Assembly: GCA_022402445.1 (NCBI GenBank)
Contig: JAKRSF010000003.1
Coordinates: 186,001-250,000 of the forward strand
Direction: 5' to 3'
Source of the DNA: Cyanobacteriota bacterium
GTDB taxonomy: Bacteria > Cyanobacteriota > Cyanobacteriia > CACIAM-69d
Length of the DNA stretch: 64,000 nt
Below are positions 36,924 through 46,303 of the stretch, piece by piece. The stretch's first letter is position 1, and every line of letters begins with the position of its first letter. A model generated the notes under the pieces. It was given only the letters and a program-made list of their open reading frames with translations. It ran no database searches and was not told where the DNA came from. The position numbers and the translations under genes were made by a program.

Positions 36924-37142
36924 GTGACTCCTACCATGATGCGTCAGGTCTGGTCGATTGTGGAATCGATGCAGGCGGCGACGTTACTGACCCTTGATGA
37001 CGACAGTCTCGTGGCCTGCCTGACCGATCAGGTGGCCTGCACGGGGCCTCTCCCCCTCGAAGAGCGCCATGCCCTGGGGGGTTATCTCCAGTCGCGCATT
37101 GGGCTCATTCGCGATCTGGCCCTGGGTCGCTGCGTGGCCTGA
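36924..37142 (+). CDS. Small protein of unknown function
   Basis: Unrecognised; alpha-helical by composition. A near-perfect AAGGAGGT ribosome site (36909-36916) lies 7 bases before an in-frame GTG at 36924, giving 72 residues (MTPTMMRQVWSIVESMQ), so I prefer it to the ATG at 36918 (1 base away) or longer starts back to 36840. Two Cys residues (ACLTDQVAC) and a C-terminal RCVA are visible; TLLTLDDDSLVACLTDQ and LEERHALGGYLQSRI suggest a regulatory helix bundle, as in many small cyanobacterial proteins. The hybrid kinase gene downstream is convergent. Confidence 0.65.
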   Translation: MTPTMMRQVWSIVESMQAATLLTLDDDSLVACLTDQVACTGPLPLEERHALGGYLQSRIGLIRDLALGRCVA

Positions 37143-37215
37143 GGCGATCGCGCGTTCTGCTCCAATCAATCCCCTTCCCTGTCCCGGCCCCTGGCCCGGA
37201 TCGTTTGCCTTGCCC

Positions 37216-40200
37216 CTAATCGCCCAGCTTCACGGTGAAGGTCAGCACCGTTTCATCAACCCCCTTGAGTTCGAGCAAATCCTCCCGGATGATCTCGTCC
37301 TCGTCTAAATAATCCGCCACCGCCGCCGAGATCAGGACCGTCCCCGGTTTGGCCGCCGCCTGCATCCGCGACGCAATATTCACGCAAGGGCCAATGGCCG
37401 TGTAGTCCGAGCGATCGGGGCTGCCGAACATGCCCACCACCGCCGTTCCCTGGTGGATGCCGCAGCGGAACTGCACCCCCGTGGCCAGCCCCTGCTCCCG
37501 CCATTTGCCGTTCAATTCCTTCAGTTTGATGTGCATCTGTCGGGCGGTGGTGACGGCCCGCTGCACCTGCTGGTTGGGGGTGGCGTCCTCGGGCGCGCCG
37601 AACAGGGCCAAGATCGCATCCCCCATGAATTTGTCCACGGTGCCCAGGTTGGTAAAGACAATCTCACTCATGGCGGACAGGTATTCATTGAGCAGTTCCG
37701 CCACCCGCCGCGATCGCAACGTATTAGACAGTTGCGTAAAGCCAACCAGATCCGTAAAGAGCACGGTCACCAGGCGCGGCTCCGGCTGCAAATCGAGGCG
37801 CAACTGCCCCAGGGCCGCCTTCTGGGCCAGGGGTTTGGGCAAAAAGCGACTCAGCACCGATTCCGTCAGGTAGGTATTGAGTTCGAGCACCTTCCGTTCG
37901 TTGGCCTTGAGGGCGATCAAATTGCGCACCTCCGCCACCAGTTCCCGCGAGTCAAAGGGTTTAGATAAGTAGGCATCGGCCCCCTGCTCCGCCCCTTCAA
38001 TGCGGGTTTCCTCGTCCGCCTTGGCCGTCAGCAGAATAATCGGCGTGCCCTGGAGGAGGGGATCCTGGCGCACCTGGCGAATCAGTTCAATGCCCGACAT
38101 TTTGGGCATCATCAGATCCGTCACGATCGCATCGGGGTGATACTGCCGCGCCCGTTCGACCCCCTCCGAGCCGTTGCGGGCGGGAATGACCCGGTAGCCG
38201 CGATCGCGCAGAATGCTCAGAACGTAATGGCGCAGGTCCGGGTTGTCATCCACCACCAGCACCGTGGAATCCTGGGGAGCCTCGGTACCGGTGATGGGCA
38301 CGGTGGCCGCCGCCCGGAGACTGGTGGGCAGATCCCCCTCATCCTCGATCGCGTCCTCCGCCTGCTGAAGATCCATCTCCAGATCCGCCAGTTCAATGGT
38401 GGCGCGGCTGGGCTCGTGGGCAATGGGCTGCTCGATCACGCGATCGGGCGGCAGGTGGGTTGACCCCTGCTTGAGCCAGATCGAAAAGGTGGTGCCGTGG
38501 CCATACTCCGACTGCACATCGATGGTGCCCCCATGGAGGTCCACCAACTCTTTGACCAGGGCCAGCCCCAGGCCGGTGCCCTCATAGGAGCGGCTGACGG
38601 ACCCTTCCGCCTGCCGGAATCGCTCAAATAGGTGAGGAATCTGATCCGCGCGGATGCCGATGCCCGTGTCGCTCACCTGGAGCAGGCAGCGATCGCCCGC
38701 TGGCTGGATGGTCATTTGGATGCGGCCCCCGGCGGGGGTGAACTTCATGGCGTTCGACAGGAGGTTATAGAGCACCTTGTCGAACCGCTCCACGTCTAGG
38801 TACACGCCGGGACAGGGGGTGGTGTCGGCGACGAGGGTGATGCCCTTGCGTTCGCAGTAGGGCCGGAAGCCGTCGAGGAGTTGTTCCGCAAAATCCGCCA
38901 ACTGGCAGGGGTGGAACCGGGGCTGCATCCGCCCCGCGTCGATCCGTTGCAGATCCAGCAGTTGGTTCACCAGCCGCAGCAGCCGCCGGGAGTTGCGCAG
39001 CACCAGTTCCGCGCGATCGGGTGGCAGGCCCTGGCCTTCGGCAACGGCGGCTTCGAGGGGGCCAATGGTGAGGGTGAGGGGGGTGCGGAACTCGTGGGAG
39101 ATGTTTTGGAAAAATTCGGTCTTTTGCCGATCCAGTTCTAATAATTTTTCCGCCTGCTGACGGGTGGTTTGGTACAGGCGCGACTGCTGCACCGCGATCG
39201 CGGCCTGGATCGCCACCGCCTGGGCCAGGTCAATTTCCGCCACGGTCCAATGGCGGGCGCGGTCTTGGCGCAGGGAAATGCTGCCAATGATCTGCCCCTC
39301 CGACACCAGGGGCACCACCAACAGCGACCTGGCCCGGTGCCGCAGGGGCAACTCACTCCCTTGGGCATCGGCCACCGCCGCCAAATCCGCCACCGCTACG
39401 GGCTGCTGGGTGGCGGCCAACTGTTGCAGGATGGGATTGCTGGCAATGGGCGCAATGGAGCGGGGCATGGCGGCGCTGCCGTTGCCGTGGGACAGGTCCG
39501 CCGCCACCACCGGATCCACCTGGAGGGCCGCGCGATCGCCACTGGGCTGATCCACCAGCAGGGTCCGTTCATGGAACCCCACACACTGCACATATTCATC
39601 GTCCGCGCTCCAGAGGGACAGGGCGCAACCGTCCGCCTTGAGGGCTTCGCCGAGCTGCTGGACGATCGCGGCAAAAATCTGGTTCGGGTCCAAACTGGAG
39701 CGGATGGCCGTCGAAATGGTATTGACTAGGGCCTCCCGTTCCGCCAGGGCTCTCATGCGATCGTAGGTGCGCGCCTGGGCCACCGCCAACGCGGCCTGAT
39801 CCGCCACCAGCATCACCAACTGGATTTCATCCTCGCCCCAGGGCAACGGCTCGCCGCAGCGGTGCAGGGCCAGCATCGCCAGCGGTTCACTGCGATCGAA
39901 CAGGGGCACGATCGCGCTAGAGGTCACCTCCGCCGCCGCCAGGGCCGTCCGGTGGGCCACCGTCGCCGGATCGGAGCCCTGCAAACTCGGGTGGGCCAGG
40001 GGATGGTCCAGCACCGTCACCCGGTCCACCATCCACACCAAATCCCCCAGATCATTGACCCCATGGCCGAAGGGATGGCCCCCCGCGATCGCGATCGCCC
40101 CATCCGCCGCCCCCTCCCCCAGGGGTTCCACCAGCGATCGCCGATAGATATAGGTCTCCCGCTGGAGCATCCCCTCCGCCACCGATCGCACCACACAGCC

Positions 40201-40737
40201 GTGGACATCCAGCGCCCGCCCCAGGGCATCCACCAACACCTGCAAAATACTGGCTGGGTCCAGGCTCGCCCGCACCGTCGCCATCACCTCATTGAGCAGG
40301 GACTCCCGCCGCAGGGCACGGCGCAACTCCCCCGTGCGCGATCGCAGCACATTATGGGTTTCCACCGCCTTGCGGACCGATCGCTTGAGATCCTCATCAT
40401 CCCAAGGCTTCGTGACATATTTGAAGACCTTACCGGAGTTGATGGCCTCCACCAGGTCATCCACATCCGTATAGCCCGTCACAATGATGCGGATAATGTC
40501 CGGGTAGCGCTCCGCCGTCAGGCTCAAAAACTCCGTCCCGCTCATCAGCGGCATCCGCTGGTCGGAGATAATCACCGCCACGTCCTGTTCCTGCTCTAGG
40601 ATCTCCAGGGCCTCGGGGCCATTATTGGCCCGCAGGACGCGAAATTCGCGATGCAGCGTGCGATAAAGCAGATCAAGAATGTCCGCTTCATCGTCAATCA
40701 CTAATACTTTCGGCTTCATCGGGCGGTCGCCACTCAT
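37216..40737 (-). CDS. Hybrid REC-GAF-GAF-histidine kinase-REC-adenylate/guanylate cyclase
   Basis: A 1173-residue signalling protein. Order: receiver (8-125, phospho-Asp59 in ISDQRMP); GAF (about 150-325); GAF (about 345-520); HisKA with His548 in NISHEFRTP; HATPase (about 645-755, NLLSNAMKFTP, VSDTGIGI, EGTGLGLALVKEL); second receiver (825-940, Asp874 in VTDLMMP); and a class III nucleotide cyclase domain (985-1170) with metal-binding Asp996 (LFTDLVGF) and Asp1040 (DKFMGDAI). No membrane segment, so cytoplasmic. All phospho-acceptors are present. I infer phosphorelay control of cyclic-nucleotide synthesis; input unknown. An alternative start is Met7. Confidence 0.9.
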   Translation of the reverse strand: MSGDRPMKPKVLVIDDEADILDLLYRTLHREFRVLRANNGPEALEILEQEQDVAVIISDQRMPLMSGTEFLSLTAERYPDIIRIIVTGYTDVDDLVEAINSGKVFKYVTKPWDDEDLKRSVRKAVETHNVLRSRTGELRRALRRESLLNEVMATVRASLDPASILQVLVDALGRALDVHGCVVRSVAEGMLQRETYIYRRSLVEPLGEGAADGAIAIAGGHPFGHGVNDLGDLVWMVDRVTVLDHPLAHPSLQGSDPATVAHRTALAAAEVTSSAIVPLFDRSEPLAMLALHRCGEPLPWGEDEIQLVMLVADQAALAVAQARTYDRMRALAEREALVNTISTAIRSSLDPNQIFAAIVQQLGEALKADGCALSLWSADDEYVQCVGFHERTLLVDQPSGDRAALQVDPVVAADLSHGNGSAAMPRSIAPIASNPILQQLAATQQPVAVADLAAVADAQGSELPLRHRARSLLVVPLVSEGQIIGSISLRQDRARHWTVAEIDLAQAVAIQAAIAVQQSRLYQTTRQQAEKLLELDRQKTEFFQNISHEFRTPLTLTIGPLEAAVAEGQGLPPDRAELVLRNSRRLLRLVNQLLDLQRIDAGRMQPRFHPCQLADFAEQLLDGFRPYCERKGITLVADTTPCPGVYLDVERFDKVLYNLLSNAMKFTPAGGRIQMTIQPAGDRCLLQVSDTGIGIRADQIPHLFERFRQAEGSVSRSYEGTGLGLALVKELVDLHGGTIDVQSEYGHGTTFSIWLKQGSTHLPPDRVIEQPIAHEPSRATIELADLEMDLQQAEDAIEDEGDLPTSLRAAATVPITGTEAPQDSTVLVVDDNPDLRHYVLSILRDRGYRVIPARNGSEGVERARQYHPDAIVTDLMMPKMSGIELIRQVRQDPLLQGTPIILLTAKADEETRIEGAEQGADAYLSKPFDSRELVAEVRNLIALKANERKVLELNTYLTESVLSRFLPKPLAQKAALGQLRLDLQPEPRLVTVLFTDLVGFTQLSNTLRSRRVAELLNEYLSAMSEIVFTNLGTVDKFMGDAILALFGAPEDATPNQQVQRAVTTARQMHIKLKELNGKWREQGLATGVQFRCGIHQGTAVVGMFGSPDRSDYTAIGPCVNIASRMQAAAKPGTVLISAAVADYLDEDEIIREDLLELKGVDETVLTFTVKLGD

Positions 40738-41286
40738 GAACGCGCTCTCCTCGGTGCCGCATCCCCCTCAAGTCTGCCATTGCTTGGGGCGAAAGCGAAC
40801 GGCGGTTGGGCGAGAAGGCATCCTTTTCCCTGGCCCACCGCGTTAAGTCCCTCTGCGTTGGCGGTCGATCCGGCGGATCGTTCGCTTCCCATGCTCGAAT
40901 GCCACCCGTTTACCAATTCTAATCGGCTCCATGGGGAATCTTTGGGGCGATCGCAAAATTGACCCCACCGCCCCCCCACAGGACCGGGCCGATGGCTCAG
41001 GTTTACGCTGGGGTGGTCCACGGATCCGGACGGGGCTAGCCCTGGGGGGGCTGGGGCGATCGCCACGGAAACCTCGCCACAGCCCAGGCCACCCGATCGC
41101 CGGTTCATGATCGGTTGAGGGGCAAAACGCAACGCAATCCTGAGAAATTCTACGTTTCTTCTACAAACTCCCCCGACGGCCCCACGTCCCGGCTCGGGGG
41201 TGCTACACCGGTCCAGAGGGCCGCGATCGCGCCATGGCCCCCGTTTTGTCCGCTTCTGTCCGCCCGCCCTATCGGAACCCATGCCC
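40738..41286. other. Intergenic region between the hybrid kinase and sucrose synthase genes
   Basis: About 550 bp, divergent. AT-richer stretches around 40905-40945 and 41130-41170 may hold the two promoters. Antisense ORFs here lack any protein-like sequence. No RNA gene seen. Confidence 0.4.
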
Positions 41287-43716
41287 ATGTCTGCCTTGAT
41301 CGATGCCGTCCTGAAAGGAGATGAGCGCACCGCCCTGCGCCAATTTGTCAGTCAACTGCGGGGCCAGGACAAGCGCTACCTGCTGCGCAACGACATCCTC
41401 TCGGAGTTTGAACAATTTTGCGCGGTGGGGGATCCGGCGGGCTGCGATCTCAAGGGCTCTCCCCTGGGGCGGCTGGTCTTTTTCACCCAGGAAATCATCC
41501 TAGAGGGGGGCACCAGTGGCGCAAGCTGCTGGGTGTTGCGGCCCCAAATCGCCAATCAAGAGGCGGTGCGCCTGTTTGAGGACATGACGGCGGAGGATCT
41601 GACGGTCCAGGAGTTGCTGGATCTGCGCGATCGCTTCGTCGGCCATTTCCACCCCCAGGAGGGCGATGTCTTTGAAATCGACTTCCAGCCCTTCTATGAC
41701 TATTCCCCGGTCATGCGGGATCCGAAAAATATCGGCAAGGGGGTGCAATTCCTCAACCGCTACCTGTCGAGCAAACTCTTCCAAGCGCCGGAGCAGTGGC
41801 TCGAAACCCTCTACAGCTTTTTGCAACTGCATTCCTACAACGGCGCGAAGCTGATGCTCAATGAGCGGGTGCGGGGGGCGCAGGATCTGTCCGATCGCGT
41901 GAAGCGGGCCTTGGATTTGCTCGCCCAGCGGCCGGCGGATCAGCCCTATGGGGAATTCCGCTTTGATTTGCAGGATCTTGGCTTCGAGCCCGGTTGGGGC
42001 AACACGGCGGCGCGGGTGCGCGAAACCCTGGAAATCCTCGATGCCCTGCTGGACTCGCCGGACGATCGCGCCTTGGAGTCGTTCCTGTCGCGGGTGCCGA
42101 TGGTCTTTCGCATTGTGCTGGTGTCGGTCCATGGCTGGTTTGCCCAGGAGGAGGTGCTGGGGCGGCCCGACACGGGGGGCCAGGTGGTTTATGTGCTAGA
42201 CCAGGCCCGCAGCTTGGAGATGCAGCTCCAGCAGGAGGTGCGCCTCGCGGGGTTGGAGACCCTCAATGTGCATCCGAAGGTGGTGGTGCTGTCGCGGTTG
42301 ATTCCCCAGGCGGATGGGACGACGTGCGATCGCCGCCTCGAAAAAATCCACGGGACGGAAAATGCCTGGATTTTGCGGGTGCCGCTACGGGACTTTAATA
42401 GTAAGGTGACCCAGCATTGGATTTCGCGCTTTGAAATCTGGCCCTATCTGGAGACCTACGCGATCGATGCGGAAAAGGAACTGCTGGCGGAATTCCAGGG
42501 GTTGCCGGATCTGATCGTGGGCAACTACACCGACGGGAATTTGGTGGCCTTTTTGCTGGCCCGCCGCCTCAAGGTGACCCAGTGCAATATTGCCCACGCC
42601 CTCGAAAAATCCAAGTATCTATTCAGTAATCTCTACTGGCAGGATTTGGAGTCCCAATATCATTTTTCGCTCCAGTTCACGGCGGATTTGATTGCCATGA
42701 ATGCGGCGAATTTTATTGTGAGCAGCACCTACCAAGAAATTGTGGGTACGCCGGACAGTGTGGGGCAATATGAATCCTATGGTTGCTTCACGATGCCGGA
42801 TTTGTACCATGTGGTGTCGGGCATTGAGCTCTTTAGCCCGAAGTTCAATGTGGTGCCGCCCGGAGTCAATGAAACGTTCTATTTCCCCTATTCCCGCACG
42901 GAGGAGCGTTCCAAGCGCGATCGCGATCGCCTCGATGCCCTGCTGTTTACGGACGAAGATCCGGCCCATATCTATGGCACCTTGGATGATCCGACCAAGC
43001 GGCCCCTGTTTTCCATGGCGCGCCTTGATCGCATCAAAAATATCACCGGCCTAGCGGAATGCTTCGGCCAGTCGCCGGAATTGCAGGATCGCTATAACTT
43101 GATTTTGGTGGCGGGCAAATTGCGGACAGAGGAATCGAGCGATCGCGAAGAAATCGAAGAAATTGAGCGGCTGTACCGCGCGATCAACACCTATGATCTC
43201 CACGGCAAAATCCGCTGGCTCGGGGTGCGGCTGCCCAAGGGCGATTCCGCCGAAATCTATCGCATCATCGCCGACCATCAGGGGGTTTTTGTACAGCCCG
43301 CCCTCTTTGAAGCCTTTGGTTTGACGATCCTAGAGGCCATGATCTCCGGTTTGCCCACCTTTGGCACCCGCTTCGGTGGGCCGCTGGAAATCATTCAAGA
43401 TGGGGAAAACGGGTTTTATATTAATCCCACCAACGGCGAAGAAATGGCGGCAAAATTGGTAGCTTTTCACGATCGCTGCCTCGCGGAACCGGACTACTGG
43501 CAACGCATCGCCGAGGCGGGCATCGAGCGGGTCTACAGCACCTACACCTGGAATATCCACACCAGCAAACTGCTATCGCTGGCGAAGATCTACGGCTTTT
43601 GGAACTATGCCTCCCGCGAAAAACGGGAGGATTTGCTGCGCTACCTGGAGTCCCTGTTCTATCTGATCTATCGGCCCCGCGCCCAGGCCATCCTCGCCGA
43701 CCACGCCAACCGCTAG
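41287..43716 (+). CDS. susA: Sucrose synthase
   Basis: Reversible cleavage of sucrose by a nucleoside diphosphate, giving NDP-glucose and fructose; in filamentous cyanobacteria it mainly breaks down sucrose. The 809-residue product matches the family length. It has the N-terminal regulatory part, FRIVLVSVHGWFAQEEVLGRP leading to DTGGQVVYVLDQ, and a GT-B glycosyltransferase domain with MARLDRIKN and QPALFEAFGLTILEAM (the E-x7-E motif). ATGs at 41281 and 41287 are both possible; translation from further upstream is not credible. Usually ADP-preferring in cyanobacteria (family knowledge). Confidence 0.93.
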   Translation: MSALIDAVLKGDERTALRQFVSQLRGQDKRYLLRNDILSEFEQFCAVGDPAGCDLKGSPLGRLVFFTQEIILEGGTSGASCWVLRPQIANQEAVRLFEDMTAEDLTVQELLDLRDRFVGHFHPQEGDVFEIDFQPFYDYSPVMRDPKNIGKGVQFLNRYLSSKLFQAPEQWLETLYSFLQLHSYNGAKLMLNERVRGAQDLSDRVKRALDLLAQRPADQPYGEFRFDLQDLGFEPGWGNTAARVRETLEILDALLDSPDDRALESFLSRVPMVFRIVLVSVHGWFAQEEVLGRPDTGGQVVYVLDQARSLEMQLQQEVRLAGLETLNVHPKVVVLSRLIPQADGTTCDRRLEKIHGTENAWILRVPLRDFNSKVTQHWISRFEIWPYLETYAIDAEKELLAEFQGLPDLIVGNYTDGNLVAFLLARRLKVTQCNIAHALEKSKYLFSNLYWQDLESQYHFSLQFTADLIAMNAANFIVSSTYQEIVGTPDSVGQYESYGCFTMPDLYHVVSGIELFSPKFNVVPPGVNETFYFPYSRTEERSKRDRDRLDALLFTDEDPAHIYGTLDDPTKRPLFSMARLDRIKNITGLAECFGQSPELQDRYNLILVAGKLRTEESSDREEIEEIERLYRAINTYDLHGKIRWLGVRLPKGDSAEIYRIIADHQGVFVQPALFEAFGLTILEAMISGLPTFGTRFGGPLEIIQDGENGFYINPTNGEEMAAKLVAFHDRCLAEPDYWQRIAEAGIERVYSTYTWNIHTSKLLSLAKIYGFWNYASREKREDLLRYLESLFYLIYRPRAQAILADHANR

Positions 43717-43872
43717 CGATCGATTCGCGCCCAATTCTGGCCCCGGTCCAGTGTCGGCCCCGGGCCAGTGCGATAGGATATGGAGCATTTGCGGGGTGCC
43801 TGCTGCGGCCCAGTCGCCGGGGCCGTCGCAGCGCCATCCCATCCATTCGCACACATTTAAGGATCGACCATC

Positions 43873-44385
43873 ATGGCGTACCAGTGGCAAACCGCGACCG
43901 TCGCGATCGTCGGTTTCATCATGGCCTTTGTCCTCGCGAGTCTCGTGGAATATTGGATGCACCGGTTCATGCATCGGCCCAATCCGGGCAAGCTGGGCAC
44001 CCGCCACCTGGACCACCACCGCCGCAATGAGGGCCAGGGGGTGCTGTGGGAGTTTTTGGATTATGTGAAGGGCAGCGCGATCGCGATGGCATTGCCCCTG
44101 TTGGTGTCGCGGCCCTTCGGGACTGGGTGGCTGCTGGGGGCGATCGCCTTTGCGGCCTTTTCCGCCTATGCCCACCAACTGCAACACGAAAATCCGGCCC
44201 GCTGCTTCTGGATGAAAATGCCGGTCCACTATGTTCACCACAAATACGGCATGTGGCACCACAACTTTGGCCTCGCCGTGGACTGGTGGGATCACGCCTT
44301 TGGCACCTACAAGGCCGTGGATTGGGTGGACGAAACGGAACGCCAGCGCCCGGTCCTCGGCCCGCTGCAACTGCGGTGGCGCTAA
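43873..44385 (+). CDS. Fatty acid hydroxylase/sterol desaturase superfamily membrane protein
   Basis: Predicted di-iron membrane oxygenase of 170 residues. Histidine boxes are clear: HRFMH, HLDHH, HQLQHE, HYVHH and HHNFG, in the family order, between three or four membrane segments (about 9-28, 65-80, 88-105). The compact size matches the small cyanobacterial branch; carotenoid or fatty-acid substrates are both possible. It follows susA but with 156 bp between. The substrate cannot be told. Confidence 0.85.
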   Translation: MAYQWQTATVAIVGFIMAFVLASLVEYWMHRFMHRPNPGKLGTRHLDHHRRNEGQGVLWEFLDYVKGSAIAMALPLLVSRPFGTGWLLGAIAFAAFSAYAHQLQHENPARCFWMKMPVHYVHHKYGMWHHNFGLAVDWWDHAFGTYKAVDWVDETERQRPVLGPLQLRWR

Positions 44386-44452
44386 GACCCCAGGGGTTTT
44401 AGGAGCTAGGGTGGGGGTAATTCCAGGGGGCTAGCGCTGAGGTGAAGTCACA

Positions 44453-44725
44453 ATGCAACCGCCGTCCGGCAGCAAAATCCAATCCCTGATCCTGGCGATC
44501 GCGATCGCCCTGGGCACCTACACCTTGGCCTATGGGTTCATCCGCGCGATCGCCCTCCATCGGGTCGAGCACTATCCCCAGGGCAAGGGCGGCGATCGCC
44601 AGGACTACATCACCAAGCGCGATCAGCCCCCCGGCACCGGCTGGGAATATCAAGTCTTCCGACCCGCGATCGCGATCGAAGAAGCCCTCATCCGCACCTT
44701 TGACCCCTCACACCGCCGCCCCTGA
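44453..44725 (+). CDS. Small membrane protein of unknown function
   Basis: Unrecognised. 90 residues with one N-terminal membrane helix (about 10-32, LILAIAIALGTYTLAYGFI), then a soluble tail with HYPQGKGGDRQDYI and GWEYQVFRPAIAIEEALI. The protein-like composition and the position between two real genes support coding. It is convergent with the polysaccharide export gene, ending 22 bp from it. Confidence 0.6.
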   Translation: MQPPSGSKIQSLILAIAIALGTYTLAYGFIRAIALHRVEHYPQGKGGDRQDYITKRDQPPGTGWEYQVFRPAIAIEEALIRTFDPSHRRP

Positions 44726-44747
44726 CCCAACCGCGTCAGCCTCCCCC

Positions 44748-46202
44748 CTAATTGTCATTGCCATTGTCACTGTCACTGTCATTACTGCTTTCCCCGTCCT
44801 CACCGGTGCCAAACACCCCCTGGGGACCAAACAGGGACTCCGCCGCCGAATCAATCTGCCGGAAAAAGAGCAAAAAGCCCAGAATGTCGCGGAACGGCTG
44901 GGTAAACCGGTTCAGAGTGTAGGAAATGCGCGCAATCAAATCCCGGTTGAGCACCACCACATCGTTATGGCGCAGCAGGGGATTTTGGGACGGATCCCCC
45001 ATGAACGCCGCCCGCCCATCTAGGATTCGCGTCACCGGCCGCCCCACCTGGGGATCGAAGCGGATCAGGGCAATGCGCCGCAGCCGCACCTCATCAATGG
45101 GGGCATTCGACATCACATCCACAAAGGTGCTCCCACTGGGCAAGTTCAGCACCCTCATGCCCCCCCGTCCCGCATAGGACAGCAGCCGCACCTGAATGGT
45201 GGCCCGGGCCAGGTTAGAGCGGGCCGCCAGGGCAGCGTCATATTCCAGCTCATGGCCCGGTTCCAGGCGAGGCACCTCCAGCACATCCCCATCCTGGAGG
45301 AAAATGCGCGGCTCGGGGCGGCCATCCACCAGCAACGACAGCAGATTAATGGTTTGTTCGAGGGTGCTGCCGTCCGGCAAGGGGCGACGCAGCTTAATGG
45401 CCCGCAGATCCGCCTGATCCGTGGCACCCCCGGCGTTGAGTAGGGCCGCGATCGCGGTTTCATAAGGCCCCACGCGATAGAAACCGGGCTTGACCACCTC
45501 CCCGGTCACCACCACATCGGGATTCACCTGATTTTGCAGGACCACGATGGGCTCCGGATCCACCACAAAGCGATTAAACGCCCGCTGGAGATACCCCTGC
45601 AATTCCTGGAGCGTCAGCCCCTCCACATTCATGAACCCCACCAGCGGCACCAGGATGCGCCCGTCCGGGTCAATGCGCGCCGAAAACGATAATTCCCCAT
45701 ATCCCGGCACCTGGACTGTGATTTGATCCAGGGGCGCGAGGCGATAGATCCGCCACGCATCCGGCTCCGCAAACAGTTCCGGCGGCAGGTCATCAAAGGT
45801 GGGGCCACTGGTGCGGGGGAGGCCATTGTCCAGCGGCTCCGGTGGCTCGCTGGGAAACGGGGGGTCGATCGCCTCAACCCCATCCGGCGGCCGTTCGGGG
45901 GTGGGCATGGGGGGCCGGGGCGGCGGATCCATGGGCCGCTCCATCGGCTGCGGGGCCGGACGGGGGGCCGAATCAGCGGGCGGCGGCGCGGCGGGGGCTG
46001 GGTTGCCGTTGGGATTTCCCTGGCGCGGCACCTCTGGAAAGATCCAATCCTCGCGATCGCTGTGGGGGCCGCCTGAATTGGCCTGTCCGAGGGGCAGCCG
46101 CCCCCGACCGAGGGCCAGGGCCGGATCCATCGCGAGCAGTCCCAGGGCGATCGCCGCCGCGAGGGGTCCCAAGGGGGAACTGGCCCATCGATTTAGACGC
46201 AT
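44748..46202 (-). CDS. Outer-membrane polysaccharide export protein (OPX/Wza family)
   Basis: Predicted outer-membrane channel for exopolysaccharide. From the ATG at 46202, 484 residues: a signal peptide (MRLNRWASSPLG then a hydrophobic core ending ALA), a Pro-rich linker, the polysaccharide export domain (about 185-270; APLDQITVQVPGYGELSFSA), SLBB-type repeats (VVTGEVVKPGFYRVGPYETA), and an acidic Ser/Asp/Asn tail. Another in-frame ATG at 46310 overlaps the stop of the upstream gene (ATGGTGA) and would couple translation, but leaves the signal peptide internal. Third gene of the cyanoexosortase operon. Confidence 0.87.
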   Translation of the reverse strand: MRLNRWASSPLGPLAAAIALGLLAMDPALALGRGRLPLGQANSGGPHSDREDWIFPEVPRQGNPNGNPAPAAPPPADSAPRPAPQPMERPMDPPPRPPMPTPERPPDGVEAIDPPFPSEPPEPLDNGLPRTSGPTFDDLPPELFAEPDAWRIYRLAPLDQITVQVPGYGELSFSARIDPDGRILVPLVGFMNVEGLTLQELQGYLQRAFNRFVVDPEPIVVLQNQVNPDVVVTGEVVKPGFYRVGPYETAIAALLNAGGATDQADLRAIKLRRPLPDGSTLEQTINLLSLLVDGRPEPRIFLQDGDVLEVPRLEPGHELEYDAALAARSNLARATIQVRLLSYAGRGGMRVLNLPSGSTFVDVMSNAPIDEVRLRRIALIRFDPQVGRPVTRILDGRAAFMGDPSQNPLLRHNDVVVLNRDLIARISYTLNRFTQPFRDILGFLLFFRQIDSAAESLFGPQGVFGTGEDGESSNDSDSDNGNDN

Positions 46203-46303
46203 ATGCCGGGGCAAGGGGAAATTCCGCCAGGGGCCAGACGCGATCGCGCCGCGCCATTGTCCAGGTTTAGGGTTCCTAGGGCTCGGGTCCACGGGGCTCA
46301 GGT

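Noticed and set aside
40734-41330. 198-codon antisense ORF before susA
   Set aside because: No domain or composition sign of a protein; lies in a divergent promoter region.
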